Shown: one piece after another, positions 58,360 to 64,000 of the stretch
How the letters are laid out: every line of letters starts with the position of its first letter
Numbering within the stretch: position 1 is the first letter of the stretch
NCBI RefSeq assembly: GCF_029717145.1
Contig: NZ_CP099222.1
Span: 3,162,001 to 3,226,000, forward strand
DNA: 64,000 bases
DNA from: Citrobacter freundii
GTDB taxonomy: Bacteria; Pseudomonadota; Gammaproteobacteria; Enterobacterales; Enterobacteriaceae
Direction: 5' to 3'
Position numbers and translations under genes: made by a program
Notes under the pieces: model-generated
The model's input: only the letters and a program-made list of their open reading frames with translations
Told to the model about the DNA's origin: nothing
Databases searched by the model: none

Positions 58360-58572
58360 CTGTCTCCAGCCCGTGCTGACTGCCACCTGGCAGAAACGTA
58401 TCGATGTCCTTTTTTGGTCGAATAAAAAAAAATTATCGCTAAATTTTGATATTTATCAGCTAACGAAGCGGGCTGGAGCAGTCGAGATCCTGCTCGCATT
58501 TTCATCATTTTTTGCCTGCCCAGGGCGTTAACACGGGCAGGCCACAGCAGCCTATCCGCACCAGAATAGCGC

Positions 58573-59253
58573 CTAAGGCAGTGTGCTCAGATCGATATAG
58601 CGTCCGGTCTCTGCCCGCTCCGGCGTCGCTGACAGCCACGGGATCTCGCCCAGCAGCGGTGCCGCAAGTGTGCGCCTCAGCGTCGCCATGTATTCAGCGT
58701 GACGCTTCCCTGGCGGGGTTACGTCATTGGCAACCCAGCCGACCAGCGTCAGCCCGGCCTGGCGTATCGCCTGCGCGGTCAGGAGGGCATGATTGATACA
58801 GCCGAGCTTCACGCCCACCACCAGAATCACCGGCAATTGTTCCGTTTGCACCCAGTCGGCAAAGCTCAGCGTCGGCGAAAGCGGGGTCAACCATCCCCCG
58901 GCCCCTTCTACCAGCACCCAGTCGGCCTGTTTCTCCAGGGCGCGTAAACCGGCAGACATCACCGGGGCCTGAATCGGTCGCCCTTCATCGGCGCTGATAA
59001 TATGCGGTGACGTGGGTTCGGCGAAGGTATACGGATTGATGGCCGCATAGTCCACTGCCAACGTACTGTTCCGCTGCAACGCCAGGGCATCGCTGTTGCG
59101 CAGGCCGTCTGCCGTCATTTCACTGCCCGAGGCGACCGGCTTGTAGCCCACGGTCCGGTAGCCCAACTGTCCTGCCGCCTGTAACAATGCACAGCTGGCG
59201 ATGGTTTTACCGACCTCGGTGTCCGTCCCGGTGACAAAATACGTTTTAGTCAC
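58573..59253 (-). CDS. bioD: Dethiobiotin synthetase BioD
   Basis: BioD closes the ureido ring of dethiobiotin with CO2 and ATP. The 226 residues begin [16 protein letters not shown] (P-loop) and contain PVASGSEMT and [11 protein letters not shown], typical of the family. It overlaps bioC by eight bases and is last in bioBFCD. Confidence 0.95.
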   Translation of the reverse strand: MTKTYFVTGTDTEVGKTIASCALLQAAGQLGYRTVGYKPVASGSEMTADGLRNSDALALQRNSTLAVDYAAINPYTFAEPTSPHIISADEGRPIQAPVMSAGLRALEKQADWVLVEGAGGWLTPLSPTLSFADWVQTEQLPVILVVGVKLGCINHALLTAQAIRQAGLTLVGWVANDVTPPGKRHAEYMATLRRTLAAPLLGEIPWLSATPERAETGRYIDLSTLP

Positions 59254-60001
59254 GTTGAATCACTCCCAAAAAAAGATAGTACGTCAGCGGGTATTTCCCC
59301 TGTTTCTGGGGCCAGGCTAACTGTAACTGTTGCAGCTGTGAGCGGGTCAGCACGCGCTGTTCGCGACCTTCATGCAAATGCGTCGCGCCAATGCCTTTGA
59401 GCGAACGCATGGCGCTCAGCGCATCGTCAAACCACAGCGTGACGGCCTGCATCTGATACTCAACCTCCCAGCCGTGCAGCGCGTTTTCCAGCTGTTCGAC
59501 GGGTAAAAAACGGTTGGCGTGCGCTCGGTTATCCACCGCCTGCCACGCCTGACGCAGTTCCGGCATCGAGCCATGCGCCAGGGTGCTGAAGGCCACCGTC
59601 CCGCCGGGGCGCACGACGCGGTAGAGTTCGCCTAATGCGTGGCGTAAATCGCCGCACCATTGCACGGCCAGATTGCTCCAGGCCAGGTCAAACGTCGCGG
59701 TATCTTGCGGAATGGCCTCAATATCAGCCAGCAGATAATGGTGCGCCGCATCGTGCCGCTGGGCTTGCGCTAGCATAGGCGCAGACAAATCCAGGGCGCT
59801 GACCTCGCTCCCCTGCTCTCGCCAGTAGCGACTCATACGACCTGGCCCGCAGCCGGCATCCAGCACGCGGGCATACTGCCGCCCCGCCAGCCGCGCCAGT
59901 AACGCATCGGCGCTTTGGCGCTGTAATTCAGCGTGTTGTTCGTAGTGGGAGGCAGCGCGTCCGAACGCGGCGGCAATGGCCTGCTTATCAACCTGCGTCA
60001 T
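59246..60001 (-). CDS. bioC: Malonyl-ACP methyltransferase BioC
   Basis: BioC methylates malonyl-ACP to start pimelate synthesis on the fatty acid pathway. The 251 residues contain the SAM motif VLDAGCGPG (about residues 44-52) and [11 protein letters not shown]. The start at 60001 ([17 protein letters not shown]) gives the family length; further upstream the frame only continues inside bioF. It overlaps bioF by 14 bases. Confidence 0.95.
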   Translation of the reverse strand: MTQVDKQAIAAAFGRAASHYEQHAELQRQSADALLARLAGRQYARVLDAGCGPGRMSRYWREQGSEVSALDLSAPMLAQAQRHDAAHHYLLADIEAIPQDTATFDLAWSNLAVQWCGDLRHALGELYRVVRPGGTVAFSTLAHGSMPELRQAWQAVDNRAHANRFLPVEQLENALHGWEVEYQMQAVTLWFDDALSAMRSLKGIGATHLHEGREQRVLTRSQLQQLQLAWPQKQGKYPLTYYLFLGVIQRD

Positions 60002-61142
60002 GCAGCACCTCCAGCAAGCGGTCGATATCCTGAGCTTCATGCGCCTGAGTCAGCGTCAGTCGCAGTCTGGCAGTACCAACCGGCACGGTAGGTGGCCGGA
60101 TTGCCGTCACCCAGCAACCCCGATCGCGTAACGTCTGCGCCAGCTGCAACGCTTTTTGGTTATCGCCGACGATCAGTGGCTGAATGGCGCTGTCTGACTG
60201 TGCCAGCAGCAAATCAGGGTTCGTCATACCGGCACGAAAACGCTGGATAAGCATCGCCAGCTTTTCCCGGCGCTCGTCGCCTTCAGGGCTGCGGATCACC
60301 GCCAGCGCGGCGCGCAACGCCTGAGCCTGTGCCGGGGGCATACTGGTGCTGTAAATCAGATGGCGAGCAAACTGCAGCAGATAATCGGCCACGCTGTCAG
60401 AGCAGAGAATGGCCGCCCCGCTGACGCCAAAGCCTTTGCCGAAGGTCACCACCAGCAGCTCGGGCTTGACCTGCTGCTGCCAGCACGAACCGCGTCCTTC
60501 CTCACCAGTGACGCCAATACCGTGAGCATCATCCACCAGCAGCCACGCCTCCTGGCGCTGCGCCTCGGCGTGGATTTGCGCCAGCGGCGCGCTGTCGCCG
60601 TCCATGCTGAATACACCTTCGGTGACCACCAGCTGTTGCCCCGGACAGGGAGCCGCCAGCAGACGAGCTAAATGCTGAGTGTCGTTATGGGTAAAGCGGC
60701 GCAGCATGGCCGGGCTCAGACTGGCGGCCTCCAGCAGCGAAGCGTGGCTGAGTCGGTCTGCAACAATGCGATCCTGTTTACCCATCAGCGCGGCAATCAC
60801 CGCTTGATTGGCGGCAAACCCGGAGGTAAACAGCAGCGCGCGTGAATAACCCAGCCATTGTGCCAGTTCGTCTTCCAGCGCCTGATGCGCTATGGAATAA
60901 CCGCTGACATGCCCTGAGCCGCCGCTGCCGACGCCAAATCGGTCGGCCCCTTGCTGCCACGCACAGACGATCTGCGGATGGTGGCTTAGCCCAAGGTAAT
61001 CGTTACTGGAAAAATTCAGATATTGACGACCATCTGCCTGCAGCCAACGCCCGGCGCCCTGTGTCACCGCATGACGACGGCGCAGAGCATCGGCAGAACG
61101 ACGAGCCGCCAGCGCATCGTCAATTTTTTGCTGCCAGGTCAT
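59988..61142 (-). CDS. bioF: 8-amino-7-oxononanoate synthase BioF
   Basis: BioF condenses pimeloyl-ACP with alanine using PLP. The 384 residues contain the PLP-binding lysine in [12 protein letters not shown] (about 236), NDYLGLSHH, and [15 protein letters not shown]. It overlaps bioB by four bases (ATGA) and bioC by 14. Confidence 0.95.
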   Translation of the reverse strand: MTWQQKIDDALAARRSADALRRRHAVTQGAGRWLQADGRQYLNFSSNDYLGLSHHPQIVCAWQQGADRFGVGSGGSGHVSGYSIAHQALEDELAQWLGYSRALLFTSGFAANQAVIAALMGKQDRIVADRLSHASLLEAASLSPAMLRRFTHNDTQHLARLLAAPCPGQQLVVTEGVFSMDGDSAPLAQIHAEAQRQEAWLLVDDAHGIGVTGEEGRGSCWQQQVKPELLVVTFGKGFGVSGAAILCSDSVADYLLQFARHLIYSTSMPPAQAQALRAALAVIRSPEGDERREKLAMLIQRFRAGMTNPDLLLAQSDSAIQPLIVGDNQKALQLAQTLRDRGCWVTAIRPPTVPVGTARLRLTLTQAHEAQDIDRLLEVLHDAG

Positions 61143-62179
61143 ACAGTTGCCGCGTTGTAGTAATCGTCAGTGTCTGGAGTGCGCAGGGCCTGTTCCAGAC
61201 GCTGCTGCTGTTCGTTATCGCCCGCCAGCACCGCCGTTTGCTGGGGATTCAGGCCCAGCTTGCGGAACAGCAGAAGGTCTTTATCTTCGTTCGGGTTCGG
61301 CGTGGTCAGCAGTTTACAGCCGTAGAAAATCGAGTTAGCCCCGGCCATAAAGCACATGGCCTGGGTCTGTTCGTTCATTTGTTCTCGTCCTGCAGACAGA
61401 CGGACATACGAGGTCGGCATCATGATGCGCGCCACGGCGATGGTGCGGATAAAATCAAACGCATCCACATCGTCATTATCCGCCAGCGGCGTGCCCTTCA
61501 CCTTCACCAGCATATTGATGGGGACGCTTTCCGGCGGAGTGGGCAGGTTTGCCAGCTGCAGCAGCAACCCGGCGCGGTCAGTGACCGTTTCGCCTAAGCC
61601 GACAATGCCGCCAGAGCAGACTTTAATCCCGGCTTCACGCACTTTATCCAGCGTATCCAGGCGTTCCTGATATGAACGGGTAGTGATGATATTGCCGTAA
61701 AACTCCGGCGAGGTGTCGAGGTTGTGGTTGTAGTAGTCGAGACCCGCGCTGGCCAGACGCTGCGCCTGCGTTTCGTCCAGCGTACCCAGCGTCATACAGG
61801 CTTCCAGCCCCAGTTCTTTCACGCCCTGCACCATTTGTTCCAGGTAAGGCATATCGCGCTCGTGTGGATTCTTCCACGCAGCGCCCATGCAGAAACGCGT
61901 TGAACCGGCTTGTTTGGCCTTACGCGCAGAGTCCAGTACCTGCTCAACTTCCATTAAACGCTCGGTTTCCAGACCGGTTTTATAGCGGGAACTTTGTGGG
62001 CAATATTTGCAGTCTTCCGGACAAGCGCCGGTTTTTATCGACAACAACGTACTGACCTGTACCTGCTGCGGGTCAAAGTGCTGACGGTGGATCTGTTGCG
62101 CTTCAAACAGCAGATCCAGCAGTGGTTTTTCAAATAATTCGGTAACTTGCGACATTGTCCAGCGAGAAGAATGAGCCAT
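61139..62179 (-). CDS. bioB: Biotin synthase BioB (radical SAM)
   Basis: BioB inserts sulfur into dethiobiotin. The 346 residues have the SAM cluster cysteines Cys53, Cys57 and Cys60 (CPEDCKYC), then YNHNLDTS and the [2Fe-2S] ligand region ([25 protein letters not shown]). It is first in bioBFCD and is divergent from bioA across the BirA operator. Confidence 0.97.
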   Translation of the reverse strand: MAHSSRWTMSQVTELFEKPLLDLLFEAQQIHRQHFDPQQVQVSTLLSIKTGACPEDCKYCPQSSRYKTGLETERLMEVEQVLDSARKAKQAGSTRFCMGAAWKNPHERDMPYLEQMVQGVKELGLEACMTLGTLDETQAQRLASAGLDYYNHNLDTSPEFYGNIITTRSYQERLDTLDKVREAGIKVCSGGIVGLGETVTDRAGLLLQLANLPTPPESVPINMLVKVKGTPLADNDDVDAFDFIRTIAVARIMMPTSYVRLSAGREQMNEQTQAMCFMAGANSIFYGCKLLTTPNPNEDKDLLLFRKLGLNPQQTAVLAGDNEQQQRLEQALRTPDTDDYYNAATV

Positions 62180-62215
62180 ATTGGTGTTCGTTTCATTTTG
62201 AGTTTCGTGTAGACT

Positions 62216-62248
62216 CGTAAACCTAAATCTTTTTAATTTGGTTTACAA
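62216..62248. promoter_or_regulatory. BirA operator (bioO) between bioB and bioA
   Basis: CGTAAACC at the left and GGTTTACAA at the right are half-sites separated by 16 bases (TAAATCTTTTTAATTT), as in the E. coli bioO consensus. The 76-base gap serves both divergent promoters. The left half-site departs by one base (CG for TG). Confidence 0.92.
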
Positions 62249-62255
62249 GTCGATT

Positions 62256-63545
62256 ATGACAACGGACGATCTTGCCTTTGACCAACGCCATATCTGGCAC
62301 CCTTACACCTCGATGACCTCCCCACTGCCGGTGTATCCGGTAGCGCGCGCTGAAGGTTGTGAACTGATTTTAGCCAGCGGCGAGAGACTGATTGACGGGA
62401 TGTCGTCCTGGTGGGCGGCGATCCACGGTTACAATCACCCGCAGCTGAACGCCGCGATGAAAACGCAAATCGACGCCATGTCACACGTGATGTTTGGCGG
62501 CATTACCCATGCCCCGGCCATTGCACTGTGCCGCCAGCTGGTTGCCATGACGCCAGAACCACTGGAATGCGTTTTCCTCGCGGACTCAGGCTCCGTTGCC
62601 GTGGAAGTAGCGATGAAAATGGCGCTGCAGTACTGGCAGGCAAAAGGCGAATCTCGCCAGCGTTTCCTGACGTTCCGTAACGGGTATCACGGTGACACCT
62701 TCGGGGCGATGTCGGTCTGCGATCCTGACAACTCAATGCACAGTCTGTGGAAAGGGTATCTGCCGGAAAACCTGTTCGCCCCAGCCCCGCAAAGCCGGAT
62801 GGGCGGCGAGTGGGATGAGCTGGATATGGTGCCCTTTGCCCGTCTGATGGCGGCCCATCGCCACGAGATTGCGGCAGTGATCCTGGAGCCTGTCGTTCAG
62901 GGTGCAGGCGGCATGCGCATGTACCATCCCGAGTGGTTAAAGCGCATCCGTAAGATGTGCGATCGCGAAGGTATTCTGCTGATTGCCGACGAAATCGCCA
63001 CCGGCTTTGGCCGCACCGGTAAGCTGTTTGCCTGTGAACACGCCGACATTACGCCGGATATTTTATGTCTCGGCAAAGCGTTAACCGGCGGGACGATGAC
63101 CCTTTCTGCCACCCTGACCACTCGCCAGGTGGCGGAAACCATCAGTAACGGCGAAGCGGGCTGCTTTATGCACGGTCCGACGTTTATGGGCAATCCACTG
63201 GCCTGTGCCGTCGCCTCCGCCAGTTTGTCTCTGCTGGAGTCGGGCGAGTGGCGCTCACAGGTGGCTGCAATCGAAGCGCAACTGCGCCGCGAACTGGCAC
63301 CGGCGGCGGATTCGGCGTATGTCGCCGACGTGCGCGTTCTCGGTGCCATCGGCGTGATAGAAACCACCCACCCGGTGAAGATGGCGGCGTTGCAGAAGTT
63401 CTTTGTCGATCAGGGCGTATGGGTCAGACCGTTTGGCAAGCTTATCTACCTGATGCCACCGTATATTATCCAGCCCGAACAACTGCGTCGTCTGACCCAG
63501 GCGGTGAACGACGCCGTGCGCAATGCAACATTTTTTAGCGATTAA
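62256..63545 (+). CDS. bioA: DAPA aminotransferase BioA
   Basis: BioA converts 8-amino-7-oxononanoate to 7,8-diaminononanoate using SAM as amino donor and PLP. The 429 residues contain [23 protein letters not shown] and the PLP lysine in [10 protein letters not shown] (about 274). Start 62256 ([13 protein letters not shown]) equals the family; a start six codons earlier lies within the operator. It is transcribed rightward from the shared bio promoter region; ybhB follows. Confidence 0.97.
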   Translation: MTTDDLAFDQRHIWHPYTSMTSPLPVYPVARAEGCELILASGERLIDGMSSWWAAIHGYNHPQLNAAMKTQIDAMSHVMFGGITHAPAIALCRQLVAMTPEPLECVFLADSGSVAVEVAMKMALQYWQAKGESRQRFLTFRNGYHGDTFGAMSVCDPDNSMHSLWKGYLPENLFAPAPQSRMGGEWDELDMVPFARLMAAHRHEIAAVILEPVVQGAGGMRMYHPEWLKRIRKMCDREGILLIADEIATGFGRTGKLFACEHADITPDILCLGKALTGGTMTLSATLTTRQVAETISNGEAGCFMHGPTFMGNPLACAVASASLSLLESGEWRSQVAAIEAQLRRELAPAADSAYVADVRVLGAIGVIETTHPVKMAALQKFFVDQGVWVRPFGKLIYLMPPYIIQPEQLRRLTQAVNDAVRNATFFSD

Positions 63546-63602
63546 TCGGCGGTAAACTGTGCGTTTTCTGGCTACACTTTTTGGCTAACGAGAGGAGTCG
63601 GC

Positions 63603-64000
63603 ATGAAACTTATCAGTAACGATCTGCGCGACGGGGACAAACTCCCGCATCGCCACGTTTTAAACGGCATGGGGTATGACGGGGACAATATTTCCCCGCA
63701 TCTGGCGTGGGACGATGTGCCCGCCGGGACCAAAAGTTTTGTCGTGACCTGTTACGATCCTGATGCACCAACCGGCTCCGGCTGGTGGCACTGGGTGGTG
63801 GTTAACCTGCCTGCAGATACCCGGGTTCTGCCGCAAGGGTACGGCTCCGGATTGGTTGCGTTGCCGGAAGGCGTGCTGCAAACGCGCACGGACTTTGGTA
63901 AAGCTGGCTACGGCGGCGCGGCACCGCCAAAAGGGGAAACGCATCGCTATATCTTTACGGTTCACGCGCTGGATGTGGAGCGTCTTGATGTCGATGAGGG
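63603..64000 (+). CDS. ybhB: YbhB, Raf kinase inhibitor (PEBP) family protein (partial)
   Basis: The N-terminal about 132 residues are present; the gene runs off the right edge (family length about 158). The PEBP motifs NISPHLAWDDVPAGTKSFVVTCYDPDAPTGSGWWHWVV and GAAPPKGETHRYIF are clear. These proteins bind phosphate groups; the E. coli function is unknown. It follows bioA after 57 bases with an AGAGGAG ribosome site. Confidence 0.94.
   Translation, partial: MKLISNDLRDGDKLPHRHVLNGMGYDGDNISPHLAWDDVPAGTKSFVVTCYDPDAPTGSGWWHWVVVNLPADTRVLPQGYGSGLVALPEGVLQTRTDFGKAGYGGAAPPKGETHRYIFTVHALDVERLDVDE

Larger units (their letters stand above)
57942..58572. other. uvrB-bioD intergenic regulatory region
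   Basis: A 631-base gap, A/T-rich, holding the uvrB promoter region, one LexA box and a pair of DnaA boxes. I see no ORF with credible composition or start signals. The part next to bioD holds the end of the bioBFCD transcript but no strong terminator. Confidence 0.7.

Noticed and set aside
63546-64000. Phage lambda attachment site
   Set aside because: In E. coli attB lies beyond ybhB, outside the window. I saw no matching core sequence here.

Overview
The window is a stretch of ordinary enterobacterial core chromosome. Nearly every protein is a close match, by memory of the family members, to the Escherichia coli K-12 genes at about 17 to 18.5 minutes (gsi to bio), in the same order but presented in the opposite orientation. 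Differences from K-12 (an extra M48 metalloprotease gene between ybiV and ybiU, no ybhM gene, an ERIC element, many substitutions) suggest a close relative such as Citrobacter rather than E. coli itself. The genus is an inference. No prophage, IS element, CRISPR array, tRNA or rRNA was seen. All genes look intact except the two cut by the window edges (gsiC at the left, ybhB at the right).

Layout. 1-4744: glutathione importer gsiABC with the isoaspartyl peptidase iaaA, read leftward. 4946-6930: moeAB, the last step of molybdenum cofactor synthesis. 7017-15669: a sugar-metabolism block with fsaA divergent from pflE-pflF, then ybiV, an unnamed membrane M48 protease and ybiU. An identical 15-base motif sits in front of the fsaA/pflE, ybiV and ybiU/protease promoters. 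15813-22400: ABC-F protein ybiT, L,D-transpeptidase ldtB, transporter ybiR with the manganese regulator mntR, the small protein gene mntS, and opgE. 22465-30923: ompX, rhtA, dps, glnHPQ, ybiO, rlmF. 31135-37925: iron and small-protein region mcbA, fiu, ybiX, ybiI, ybiJ, then hcxB and ybiB. 37955-47790: SOS helicase dinG, rhlE, cecR and the ABC exporter ybhGFSR, ybhQ. 47921-51687: ybhP-clsB-ybhN and ybhL. 51729-54430: moaABCDE behind a molybdenum cofactor riboswitch and a ModE-like site. 54852-57941: ybhK and uvrB. 58573-63545: biotin operons bioBFCD and bioA around a BirA operator. 63603-end: ybhB.

How genes work together. moaABCDE and moeAB together cover most of molybdopterin synthesis and molybdate insertion. 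bioA-BFCD make biotin. glnHPQ imports glutamine under nitrogen control. fiu-ybiX is an iron-starvation unit. dinG-ybiB and uvrB carry LexA boxes. fsaA with the glycyl radical enzyme pair pflEF forms a route for anhydro-sugar phosphates. Six BIME/REP clusters and one ERIC mark intergenic ends. The most interesting signal is the shared operator-like motif linking fsaA/pflEF, ybiV and ybiU with the added protease gene. It suggests a small local regulon whose regulator is not in the window.
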